NCBI GenBank assembly: GCA_026389675.1
Contig: JAPLHJ010000099.1
Location: 1-7,637 of the forward strand
Direction of reading: 5' to 3'
DNA length: 7,637 nt
Source of the DNA: Chloroflexota bacterium
GTDB taxonomy: Bacteria; Chloroflexota; Dehalococcoidia; GIF9; UBA5629
Within the stretch, counting starts at the first letter, position 1, and the number at the start of each line of letters is the position of its first letter. The position numbers and the translations under genes were made by a program. The notes beneath the pieces were generated by a model. It saw only the letters and a program-made list of their open reading frames with translations. It searched no databases and was not told the DNA's origin. Below, piece after piece: positions 1 to 6,554 of this stretch.

Positions 1-298
1 GCAGGCAGGCTTCAATGACATTCCGGGTGCCTTCGATATTGACTGCGGCACAGCGGCGCCAGTCGTTCATCCTCAGTGAAATGTGAGCAGCCAGGTGATA
101 CACCACATCGGCGCCGCGGAACGCGGCTGACAATGAGTCCAAATCGCTTACGTCACCCTGGAGTAAATCAACCGGCAGGCCCTCTAAACCCAGGTTGCGC
201 GTATGTGATAGCACGCGCACCTGCCTGCCCCTGGAGATAAGGGCCCTGGTGAGGTTAACGCCTATGTGTCCGGAGGCGCCCGTAATGGCAGTCAGCAT
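1..298 (-). CDS. NAD-dependent epimerase/dehydratase (extended SDR), N-terminal part, cut by window edge
   Basis: This ORF is open from the ATG at 298-296 to the window edge, giving 99 codons, about a third of a typical extended short-chain dehydrogenase. The N-terminus reads MLTAITGASGHIG, a Rossmann nucleotide-binding loop with Gly7, Gly10 and Gly13 in the GxxGxxG pattern of extended SDRs. It is followed by a GDVSD segment (48-52, where the family contacts adenine), VYHLAA (66-71) and VNIEGTRNV (86-94), all standard for sugar-nucleotide epimerases, dihydroflavonol reductase-like and 3-beta-HSD-like enzymes. The catalytic YxxxK lies beyond the window, so the substrate cannot be assigned. The start is well placed because the glycine loop follows at once. 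No Shine-Dalgarno sequence is visible upstream of it. The gene is divergent from the acyl-CoA ligase gene on the other strand. Confidence 0.9.
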   Translation of the reverse strand, partial: MLTAITGASGHIGVNLTRALISRGRQVRVLSHTRNLGLEGLPVDLLQGDVSDLDSLSAAFRGADVVYHLAAHISLRMNDWRRCAAVNIEGTRNVIEACL

Positions 299-373
299 GG
301 TTTTAGAATGTAGCTTGAGATATTAATGGCACAGTTTAAGTGTCCTATCACTGCATGTCAACCTGCTATGACC

Positions 374-411
374 TACGTTAAAATACGTTAACGATATAAT
401 TAATACGATAA
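374..411 (+). promoter_or_regulatory. Candidate promoter with 10-base-phased TACGTTAA repeats in the divergent spacer
   Basis: A perfect TATAAT lies at 395-400. Just upstream are two exact TACGTTAA copies at 374-381 and 384-391, one helical turn apart, and a one-mismatch copy TACGATAA follows at 404-411. The second copy sits inside the 8-base palindrome CGTTAACG (386-393). No good -35 is present at 16-18 bases; the nearest match, ATGACC at 368-373, would leave a 21-base spacer. The arrangement looks like an operator overlapping the promoter of the acyl-CoA ligase/PAS cluster. The -10 match is seen directly; regulator binding is inferred. Confidence 0.4.
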
Positions 412-453
412 GAAGAATTGATAATAGACTATTATGTTGTTATCATAAAACCC

Positions 454-1893
454 ATGATGAAAAGTTCGACAGTCACGCTCGATGATATATTCAGTCCCCG
501 CAGCGTGGCGGTTGTGGGGGTATCTCCCCAGAACTGGATGACATTTGCAGCTTTCGCGATTTATTCGTTAAAGGAAGCGGGATTCCCCGCAATCTACCCG
601 GTTAACCCGAAATATACGGAGGCCTACGGGTTGCCCTGTTATCCATCTGTCTCGGCCATCCCGGGCAGGGTTGACCACGTGATGGTGTGTGTGCCTGCCG
701 AAAGGTCGCTGGATATCCTTGACGATTGTGCTCGTAAAGGGGTGCAGTCTGTACACTTCTTCACGGCCGGCTTCAGTGAGAGCGGTGAGAAAAAACGTAT
801 CGAGCTGGAAAGATCGATGCTGCAGAAGGCCCGGGATGGCGGGTTCCGCATTATCGGTCCCAACTGCACCGGTTTGTATGTCCCCAGTGCGCGCCTGACC
901 ACGGCTACCCGCCTGCCGATGGAGCCCGGTGGTATTGCCTTTCTGTCGCAGAGCGGGGGCCATGCGCAGGATATGCCTCTCCACGCCGGGGCGCGTGGGC
1001 TGCGCTTCAGCAAGGTCATCAGCTACGGCAACGCGCTGGATATCGACGAATGTGAGCTGCTGGAATATTTTACCGGTGATCCCGAGACAAAGATTATCGC
1101 CGCATATATCGAAGGCGTCAGGGACGGCGGCCGCTTCCGCAGCGTATTAGAGAAAGCGGCGCGGGTCAAGCCGGTAGTGGTTTACAAGGGCGGCACGACT
1201 GACGCTGGCCTGCGCACGACCATGAGCCACACGGCCAGCATGACATCCTCGGTAAGGATCTTCCAGACCCTCTGCCGGCAGGTCAACACCATCCAGGTGG
1301 GAGATATTCAGGAGATGATAGATGTGTTGGTCGCCCTGAATTTTGCCACTCCGTATCCTGCCGGGCGCGGTATAGCCGTGCTGGGAGTGGGAGGTGGGCC
1401 CAGTGTTGAGGCTGGTGACCATATGGAAAAGGTCGGCCTCCAGCTTACTGCATTGTCGGGAGAGGCCCAGGCGGAACTGAAGAAATTCCTGCCTAATGAC
1501 GGGGGCATTTTCACCAACCCCCTGGATGCCACCAGCCTGGTATTCCCGGATGTGATTTATCAGACCATGAAAGCGGTCAGCCAATCGCCTTCGGTGGACA
1601 TGATAATGTACCACATGGGCTTTCACCCGGTAACCAGGTGGGGCGAAGGAAGGTTCGCCAACGATTTATTCCTGAAGCCGGCCGCCGAGGCAATGAAAAA
1701 AGCGGGCAGGGAAACGCATAAGCCGGTTATCCTGGCGCTCAACCCTGCCTCAGATGCTACCGGTACTGACGAGCAACTCAAGGTCCAGTCGGGGTTTGTT
1801 GAAGCCGGGCTGCCTGTGTTCCACTCGATAGAAAAGGCCGGGCTGGCCATGGCCAGAGTGGGAGAATGGTTTAAAAAATTTTCGGCGGTATAG
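454..1893 (+). CDS. ADP-forming acyl-CoA ligase alpha-type subunit (CoA-binding plus succinyl-CoA-ligase-like domains)
   Basis: Resembles the alpha part of ADP-forming acetyl/acyl-CoA synthetases, which interconvert acyl-CoA, ADP and phosphate with acid, CoA and ATP in the cytoplasm. Counting from the ATG at 457, a CoA-binding Rossmann domain covers about residues 8-150 (SVAVVGVS at 16-23, IGPNCTG at 133-139). A succinyl-CoA-ligase-like domain follows (FLSQSGG at 162-168), with the phosphorylatable-histidine motif SHTAS around His258, where the family usually has SHTGA. A second flavodoxin-like lobe starts at GVGGGPSVEAGD. The length of about 478 residues fits a stand-alone alpha subunit. The ATP-grasp beta subunit is neither fused nor encoded nearby, so the partner must be elsewhere or the protein has another role. 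Homologues begin near the LDDIFSPRSVAVVG stretch, so ATG 454 or 457 is preferred. An in-frame TTG at 418 would add a hydrophobic tail of 12 or 13 residues. None of these starts has a well-spaced Shine-Dalgarno. The first PAS gene follows after 19 bases. Confidence 0.85.
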   Translation: MMKSSTVTLDDIFSPRSVAVVGVSPQNWMTFAAFAIYSLKEAGFPAIYPVNPKYTEAYGLPCYPSVSAIPGRVDHVMVCVPAERSLDILDDCARKGVQSVHFFTAGFSESGEKKRIELERSMLQKARDGGFRIIGPNCTGLYVPSARLTTATRLPMEPGGIAFLSQSGGHAQDMPLHAGARGLRFSKVISYGNALDIDECELLEYFTGDPETKIIAAYIEGVRDGGRFRSVLEKAARVKPVVVYKGGTTDAGLRTTMSHTASMTSSVRIFQTLCRQVNTIQVGDIQEMIDVLVALNFATPYPAGRGIAVLGVGGGPSVEAGDHMEKVGLQLTALSGEAQAELKKFLPNDGGIFTNPLDATSLVFPDVIYQTMKAVSQSPSVDMIMYHMGFHPVTRWGEGRFANDLFLKPAAEAMKKAGRETHKPVILALNPASDATGTDEQLKVQSGFVEAGLPVFHSIEKAGLAMARVGEWFKKFSAV

Positions 1894-1912
1894 ATGGGGT
1901 GTATAAGCAGGC

Positions 1913-2761
1913 ATGAGTGAGATAGAGGGACAGGGCAGTGCTTATGGCCGTATTTTTCGGGAGGTTTTCGGTCTGGGCAAACCGATTGTGGAATTGGAGA
2001 AAATGATTGCTCAATTAAAATCGATAGATATTTATTTGCATGAGATGCAATCAATATTTAGGGGCTTCGCTGCCGGGCTTCTACACGGTCTGGCAGTGCT
2101 ACAGGATGGCAAGATTTTATGGGCAAATGAAGCCGCCTGCAGGATATTTGGATATAAAATTGAAGAGGTTATCAATACCTCGGGAATCGCCCTGGCCCAC
2201 CCGGATTACCGTGAGAAGCTCGCAGCTCGCTTGAGTGCGATACAGGCGGGCGATGTCCTGCCTACATACGATATATGGCCTTTCCTGACGAAAAACCGGG
2301 TAGTCAAGCAAATTGGGAGCTACGCAAATCGTATATTCTACGGCGGCAAGCCGGCTCTCCTGGCAATATTAGTGGATTTGTCGGAAGAGCAGACACTGCA
2401 ACATGAACTATCGATGCGTGCGGAAATGCTTGAGCTTGTCGCTGATTTTGTATTTATGCTCGATATGAAGGGGAAGATAAAATATGTCAATAGATCTATG
2501 TGCGAGGTCCTGGGCTATACAGTCGATGAGATGGTAGGGAGGAGCATACTTGATTTTCAAACTAAAGAGCATAAAGAAAGGGTCAAAATCCGGTTGCAGT
2601 TGGCTACGCCTGCGAGTCAGGGCAGGTATAAAACAGCGTACGAATGCAAAGATGGTACAATAATCCCGGTATCCGCGATTGGGAAGGTAGTCAACATTGG
2701 TGGTAACCAATATATACTCGGGGTGGCCAGGCAGAGCCTGCTTAAGGATGGACAGATATGA
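1913..2761 (+). CDS. Two-PAS-domain sensor protein without output domain (first of a tandem pair)
   Basis: This 282-residue soluble protein has no signal peptide or membrane segment. Residues about 22-50 form a helical, probably coiled-coil stretch (ELEKMIAQLKSID). PAS-A spans about 52-157 with the S-box features WANEAACRIFGY (70-81) and EEVIN. PAS-B spans about 172-275 with LDMKGKIKYVN (183-193), GYTVDEMVG and ECKDGT. PAS folds bind small ligands, haem or flavin, or mediate dimerisation. No LOV cysteine motif, kinase, GGDEF, EAL, HTH or methyl-accepting module is present, so it can act only by contacting a partner. It aligns end to end with the next gene at roughly half identity by eye. The 19-base gap after the acyl-CoA ligase gene suggests a shared transcript. 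The ribosome binding site is weak (GGGGTG about 12 bases upstream). Codon choice seems richer in ATA and AT-ending codons than the neighbours. Ligand and partner are unknown. Confidence 0.85.
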   Translation: MSEIEGQGSAYGRIFREVFGLGKPIVELEKMIAQLKSIDIYLHEMQSIFRGFAAGLLHGLAVLQDGKILWANEAACRIFGYKIEEVINTSGIALAHPDYREKLAARLSAIQAGDVLPTYDIWPFLTKNRVVKQIGSYANRIFYGGKPALLAILVDLSEEQTLQHELSMRAEMLELVADFVFMLDMKGKIKYVNRSMCEVLGYTVDEMVGRSILDFQTKEHKERVKIRLQLATPASQGRYKTAYECKDGTIIPVSAIGKVVNIGGNQYILGVARQSLLKDGQI

Positions 2762-2823
2762 ATGCTGCCGACCTGGTATGCATGCGGGTATAGGGTGACT
2801 GATCCTGTTTAAGGGAGATAATA

Positions 2824-3666
2824 ATGCAGCCGCAAAAACACGTGGCCGGACCGATTAACAGCCGGATTGATGAACTGAGCAAAGGGATCAAGGTGCTTGA
2901 GGAGACGGTTGCACGGTTAAAAGAGATGGACTTGAACTTCCAGGAGATACAGTTCATCATATACAACTATGTAGAAAAGATCAGGGAAGGCCTGGTGCTT
3001 ATCCAGGATGAGATAGTGATATGGGCAAACCGGGCGGCCTGCGATATTCTGGGGTATGAATTGGAAGAGGTTATAAATAAATCTGCAGTCGACCTGGTTC
3101 ATCCCAAGTACAATAAGCTACTTTCGGCTCGCTTCGCGATGGTGCAGGCGGGGGACGAGATACCTGTCGGTGTGCTGTGGCCCTTCATGACTAAAACCCG
3201 TGAAATCAAGTACGTCAGGCCGTTCAGTTACCGCGTCATGTACATGGGGCGGCCGGCCATCATGGCATTTTTTTATGATGTGACCGAGGAAAGGAAGTTG
3301 AATGATGAGTCGACACTGCGGGCCGAGATGCTCAATCAAGTATCTGATTCTGTCTTCCTCCTCGATCTGAAGGGTAATATAAAATATGTTAATAAAGCTG
3401 TGTGCGATTCCATGGGCTACACGCAGGACGAGATCACTAAAATGAATGTCGTGGACATTAATGCGAAGGAACTGAAGCGAAAGGCTGAAATCCGGCTGAA
3501 ACTGAGCTCCTCAGAGAAAGAGAGCAGGTTCAAGACAGTACACGTGCGGAAAAACCGTAGCAGGATGCCGGTGGATGTGCGGATCAGGGTGATAAATAGA
3601 GGCGATCAACAATTTATACTCGGGGTAGTCAGGGAAATTTTACCTGAAGGATTGCAGGATATGTAG
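2824..3666 (+). CDS. Two-PAS-domain sensor protein without output domain (second of a tandem pair)
   Basis: This 280-residue paralogue of the preceding protein has the same plan. An N-terminal helical stretch covers about 18-48 (LEETVARLKEMD), PAS-A about 50-155 (WANRAACDILGY at 67-78, then EEVIN) and PAS-B about 168-272 (LDLKGNIKYVN at 181-191, GYTQDEI). Both proteins share a WPFxTK signature in PAS-A (119-124 here, 122-127 upstream) and one cysteine at matching positions in each domain (Cys73 and Cys194 here, Cys76 and Cys197 upstream). The usual KDG turn in PAS-B has become a basic RKNRSR stretch here, so the ligand or partner of PAS-B may have diverged. No output domain or membrane segment is seen. 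The start is firm: GGGAG at 2813-2817 lies 6 bases before the ATG. It follows the first copy by 62 bases and probably shares its transcript. A tandem duplication followed by divergence is the simplest origin. Confidence 0.85.
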   Translation: MQPQKHVAGPINSRIDELSKGIKVLEETVARLKEMDLNFQEIQFIIYNYVEKIREGLVLIQDEIVIWANRAACDILGYELEEVINKSAVDLVHPKYNKLLSARFAMVQAGDEIPVGVLWPFMTKTREIKYVRPFSYRVMYMGRPAIMAFFYDVTEERKLNDESTLRAEMLNQVSDSVFLLDLKGNIKYVNKAVCDSMGYTQDEITKMNVVDINAKELKRKAEIRLKLSSSEKESRFKTVHVRKNRSRMPVDVRIRVINRGDQQFILGVVREILPEGLQDM

Positions 3667-3741
3667 ACATCCGGCCCATCGGCAGGCTGCACCGGTCCAG
3701 TCACATGGATATCTACCAGTGTTACCCGTCGTCTTACTGAA

Positions 3742-4707
3742 ATGAAATTAAAACTTATTCACCCGTTATGGACCCATCTGCCGGCATTGGTGTTGATAGT
3801 CACAGCCATAGTTATTACGCTGATGGCCTTCCCTCTGCCGGATTCTGCGCCCACTCATTTCGATATCGCTGGGAAGCCTGATGCCTATGGCTCGCCCTGG
3901 ACAAGCTCCCTGCTGTTACTGGGCTTGTCCTTAGGTTTTGTTATCCTTTCGGCATGGTTGGACGAACTCTGGGCGCGCCAGGAGAAAAAGAAAACCTTTA
4001 ACTGGATATCGCTTTTCGATGAACTCGCCATCGGCGACATGTGCGGGATCCAGATAGCCTATGTCAATATGATCAGGTCATCCGGCCAGGTATTCTCCTT
4101 CCCCTGGATTGAGATAGCGCTGGCCTGCGGACTGGCTACCGGCCTGGCGCTGCTTCTGGAGCTTATCAGGCCCTACCGTCATTATGAAAAAGTGTATGCG
4201 GCAACGGATACAGGCCGGATACAGGAGAAGATTGCCCGGATTGTTGAATCAGGCAAGCCATTGGATTACAAGGAGTCGCAAAATCCCGCCTATACCGGCG
4301 TGCTGGCCGTTGTGGTCCCGGCGGGGATGTTTGTGGCCGCTGCCCTCACCTGGCAGGTTCTGCCGTGGCTGTCAATTATATTGATCTTAATCGGGTTTGG
4401 CTTCATAACGACATACGGCGGATTCCGTATATCAGTTACCAGGGATTTAGTGGCTGTGAAAATGGGGATACTGGGGATAAATCTGCTGCGGTTAAAAACT
4501 GCCGAGATAACCGCTGTGGAACTGCACGACTTCTCACCCCTTCATGATTTCGGTGGCTATGGTATCCGCTTTAATAGCGGGATACAGGCTTATTATTTAA
4601 AAGGCGATCGCGGTGTTTTACTGTCCGCTGCCGGCGGCAAGAGATACCTGCTCGGCTCAGATGACCCGGAACAATTAGCCGCAGTCATCGATGCCGCCCG
4701 CGCATAA
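3742..4707 (+). CDS. DUF1648-domain integral membrane protein
   Basis: This 321-residue protein has about five hydrophobic segments, at roughly 11-31, 54-73, 121-142, 184-203 and 207-226. The loop after the first reads PTHFDIAGKPDAYGS (37-51), the hallmark of DUF1648, the domain also found in SdpI-type immunity proteins and in many uncharacterised membrane proteins. A soluble C-terminal part (about 226-321, YGGFRISVT to the end) looks like the PH-like beta domain common in such proteins. It ends with a repeated-glycine strand and a LLGSDDPEQLAAVI element typical of the family. The molecular role of the long form is unknown; envelope function or peptide/stress resistance is possible by analogy with SdpI. 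No in-frame upstream start and no Shine-Dalgarno are visible before the ATG. The gene follows the second PAS gene by 75 bases with no clear terminator, so co-transcription is possible. It ends 25 bases from the convergent small ORF. Confidence 0.8.
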   Translation: MKLKLIHPLWTHLPALVLIVTAIVITLMAFPLPDSAPTHFDIAGKPDAYGSPWTSSLLLLGLSLGFVILSAWLDELWARQEKKKTFNWISLFDELAIGDMCGIQIAYVNMIRSSGQVFSFPWIEIALACGLATGLALLLELIRPYRHYEKVYAATDTGRIQEKIARIVESGKPLDYKESQNPAYTGVLAVVVPAGMFVAAALTWQVLPWLSIILILIGFGFITTYGGFRISVTRDLVAVKMGILGINLLRLKTAEITAVELHDFSPLHDFGGYGIRFNSGIQAYYLKGDRGVLLSAAGGKRYLLGSDDPEQLAAVIDAARA

Positions 4708-4732
4708 TGCGGCTGTACAGAAGGTCTGCCGC

Positions 4733-4822
4733 TTAAACGAAATAGCGCGGGATGAGATATTTTAGCTGCCGTAAAATATTCCTGAAGAAGCCGATGCGCT
4801 TTTTCTTCTGTTTTTTCTCCAT
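4733..4822 (-). CDS. Small very basic 29-residue protein, unrecognised
   Basis: A short ORF runs from the ATG at 4822-4820 to the TAA at 4735-4733. AGGTGG at 4833-4828 stands 5 bases before the ATG, a better ribosome binding site than several long genes here have. The start lies 14 bases after the oxidoreductase stop, so translation of the two could be coupled. The N-terminus is MEKKQKKKR. Residues 10-24 place hydrophobic side chains at 10, 13, 16-17, 20 and 23-24 and basic or polar ones at 14, 15, 18, 19 and 21, which is an amphipathic helix pattern. Net charge is about +9, from ten Lys/Arg and one Glu. It could be a membrane-surface or RNA-binding peptide, a partner of the oxidoreductase, or a non-functional ORF. 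I recognise no family. Part of its coding sequence forms an AT-rich inverted repeat (4757-4779). Its existence rests on the ribosome binding site, spacing and composition only. Confidence 0.55.
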   Translation of the reverse strand: MEKKQKKKRIGFFRNILRQLKYLIPRYFV

Positions 4823-4827
4823 ATTAT

Positions 4828-4833
4828 CCACCT
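4828..4833 (-). promoter_or_regulatory. Ribosome binding site of the 29-residue small ORF
   Basis: AGGTGG on the minus strand is followed by a 5-base spacer (ATAAT) and ATG. It lies in the 14-base gap between the oxidoreductase stop and the small ORF start and is the main evidence that the small ORF is translated. Confidence 0.6.
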
Positions 4834-4836
4834 GCA

Positions 4837-6339
4837 CTACTTTTCGTATTTTGCGATGAGGTCGGCGGCGTTCATAGCTGAGGCAGTCACCACCGGTATA
4901 CCACCGCCGGGATGGGTCGAAGCCCCTACTAAGTAAAGACCCTTGATTGATTTCGATTTGGCGGCCGGACGGAAGCAGATGGAATGGGGAACATCCTGCC
5001 GCAAGGCATAGATGGCCCCTCCGGGTGATAGCAACCTCTTTTCAAAGTCCGCCGGCGTGGAGAATTCCGCTACCCTGACATGCTCTTCAAGTCCGGGCAG
5101 GTATTTCTGAGAATAGTATTTGATTATGCGCTCCATCAGGCCTTTTTTCTCCGCATCCCAGGTGGTCCCGTCGAGTTTGCGTGGTCCCGGACCCATGGTA
5201 AGGATAATGATGTTGTGACCCTGGGGCGCCAGGCTGGGATCGGAGCGCGTCGTACAGCTGATGATGCCGAATTGTTCCGCAGGATAGCGGCCCTGCTCAT
5301 ATTCGTCCCACCAGTATTTATTCATCTCTTCCATGGGGATGGTGGCCAGTGTGTGGTGTGACTCCAGTGGGGGATCGTAGTCGACCCCCAGGTAAACCGT
5401 GGGTGTTGACATCGAATATTCATAGCTCCTCACGCCTGTGCGCACAATGCCCGGCAGGTGCTCCTCGCCTATCAATTCCAGGTAGAGGGTTTTGGCGTTG
5501 ATGTCCGAGATGACCAGGTCCGAAGTAATCTCCGTGCCGTCGGCCAGCACCACACCCATGGCACGGCGGTCTTTAACCATAACGCGCTTGACCAGAGTAT
5601 TCAGCTTCACAGCCATGCCCAGTTTCTCGCCTACCCTTTGAAACGCTGCCGGTATCGCGATCATTCCGCCTTTGCTGTAATAAATCCCCTCGTGCTCGGA
5701 ATATGGTATCACTGCGTACAAACCGGGCAGCAGGTCGGGGGGAAGCCCTGCATACAGGCACTGGTAGGAAAGCGACTCGCGTACTTTTTCGCTTTTAAAG
5801 AACTTCTTCAGGACCGCCTGGTAGCTGCCGTTGAAAAGCGGCATGTATTTGAGCATGGCGGGTGTCTGGGCAAACATGCTTACAATGTCCCCGAAAGTAT
5901 TGGCCGGCTTGATGAAAAAGCCTTCAATCGCGGCGTCGTTGAACTCCTTCATGTATTTGCAGAAGGCGTACCACCCCTTGACATCCTCCGGGGCTATTTT
6001 CGCTATCTCCTGCGCAGACTCCTCGATAGATTTAGGATAGCGCAGCTTTGAGCCGTCCTTGAGCAGGACCGAAAAGATGAGACGAGGCTCGATGAGCTCA
6101 ACCTCTTTTCCCAGCGTGGTGCCGAGGCGCTGGAAGCACCAGTCCATGACCTGTGCATCCTCGATGATGGATGCGCCGAGGTCGAAGTGGTATCCGCTTC
6201 TTTCAAACGTGGAGCAGCATCCGCCCACCCTGTCGCTCTGTTCCAGCAGCAACACCTTACGCCCCTGCTTGGCCATCAATGCCCCTCCAGCCAGTCCGCC
6301 GATGCCGGCCCCGATCACAATAACGTTATAATCAGCCAT
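4837..6339 (-). CDS. CrtI/phytoene-desaturase-like FAD-dependent oxidoreductase
   Basis: This 500-residue protein is the usual length for the CrtI / carotenoid isomerase / retinol saturase superfamily. The N-terminus has a dinucleotide-binding loop GAGIGGLAGG (10-19), an acidic ribose-binding residue in LLEQ (Glu33) and the RVGG motif (37-40), followed by GYHFDLGAS. The C-terminus has the family's FAD-binding signature GLYLVGASTHPGGGIP (467-482) and TASAMNAADLI. Members desaturate, isomerise or reduce isoprenoid chains, and many in non-pigmented bacteria have unknown substrates. No phytoene synthase, cyclase or prenyltransferase is encoded nearby, so a carotenoid role is not supported and no symbol is given. 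The start is secure: GGGAGG at 6351-6346 lies 6 bases before the ATG. The tRNA-Ile gene ends 56 bases upstream with no clear terminator, so its promoter may also drive this gene. The small ORF follows after 14 bases. Confidence 0.88.
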   Translation of the reverse strand: MADYNVIVIGAGIGGLAGGALMAKQGRKVLLLEQSDRVGGCCSTFERSGYHFDLGASIIEDAQVMDWCFQRLGTTLGKEVELIEPRLIFSVLLKDGSKLRYPKSIEESAQEIAKIAPEDVKGWYAFCKYMKEFNDAAIEGFFIKPANTFGDIVSMFAQTPAMLKYMPLFNGSYQAVLKKFFKSEKVRESLSYQCLYAGLPPDLLPGLYAVIPYSEHEGIYYSKGGMIAIPAAFQRVGEKLGMAVKLNTLVKRVMVKDRRAMGVVLADGTEITSDLVISDINAKTLYLELIGEEHLPGIVRTGVRSYEYSMSTPTVYLGVDYDPPLESHHTLATIPMEEMNKYWWDEYEQGRYPAEQFGIISCTTRSDPSLAPQGHNIIILTMGPGPRKLDGTTWDAEKKGLMERIIKYYSQKYLPGLEEHVRVAEFSTPADFEKRLLSPGGAIYALRQDVPHSICFRPAAKSKSIKGLYLVGASTHPGGGIPVVTASAMNAADLIAKYEK

Positions 6340-6395
6340 TTGAAACCTCCCTGTGATACCAGAGTTTGACTCTACAGAAATAAAGTGAATCGATA

Positions 6396-6472
6396 TGGTG
6401 GGCCATTGTGGATTCGAACCACAGACCCCAGTCTTATCAGGACTGTGCTCTAACCAGCTGAGCTAATGGCCC
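6396..6472 (-). tRNA. trnI: tRNA-Ile (anticodon GAU), with encoded CCA
   Basis: The minus strand folds as a full cloverleaf. Acceptor GGGCCAT pairs with ATGGCCC, the D stem is GCTC/GAGC, the anticodon stem is CAGTC/GACTG with loop CTGATAA, and the T stem is TGTGG/CCACA with loop TTCGAAT. The anticodon GAT occupies 6438-6436, which reads Ile ATC/ATT codons. The mature body is 74 bases (6472-6399), with discriminator A at 6399 and a templated CCA at 6398-6396. It stands alone here rather than in an rRNA spacer, although no rRNA is visible either way. A promoter lies just upstream. Confidence 0.97.
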
Positions 6473-6490
6473 ATTTGAAATGCAGAGTAA

Positions 6491-6520
6491 AGTATATAGT
6501 TTGCCGCGAATCAGTGTCAA
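6491..6520 (-). promoter_or_regulatory. Sigma-70-type promoter of tRNA-Ile
   Basis: On the minus strand a perfect TTGACA (6520-6515) is followed by TATACT (6496-6491) after 18 bases. An overlapping TATATA (6498-6493) gives a 16-base spacer instead. Transcription would start near 6484, about a dozen bases before the mature tRNA 5' end at 6472, as usual for tRNA genes. It lies between the ilvE stop and the tRNA and could also serve the oxidoreductase downstream. Confidence 0.75.
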
Positions 6521-6554
6521 ATACCCTGCATCCCAATGCGCTCGTATTCTGACC

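Noticed and set aside
418..453. TTG start at 418 for the acyl-CoA ligase gene
   Set aside because: It would add a hydrophobic N-terminal tail not typical of the family; the AAGAAG at 410-415 is only two bases from the TTG, too close to be a normal Shine-Dalgarno.
2762..2812. 16-codon ORF starting right after the first PAS gene stop (TGAATG)
   Set aside because: It has no ribosome binding site of its own and no recognisable composition. It lies in the leader of the second PAS gene and is probably chance.
4757..4779. Perfect 8-base inverted repeat ATATTTTA / TAAAATAT with a 7-base loop
   Set aside because: The stem is all A/T and no T-run follows on either strand, so it is not a convincing terminator. 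It lies in small-ORF coding sequence.
4784..4816. Possible plus-strand terminator: GAAGAA, TTCTTC, then six Ts
   Set aside because: The stem is only 6 weak pairs around a 13-base loop, and the T-rich stretches are explained by lysine codons of the small ORF on the other strand.
5458..6051. Plus-strand ORF of 197 codons inside the oxidoreductase gene
   Set aside because: It is fully antisense to a well-supported CrtI-like gene, matches no family I know, and long antisense ORFs are expected at this GC content.
6361..6373. AGAGT-TTG-ACTCT inverted repeat between tRNA and oxidoreductase
   Set aside because: A 5-base stem with a 3-base loop and no T-run is too weak to call a terminator or operator.
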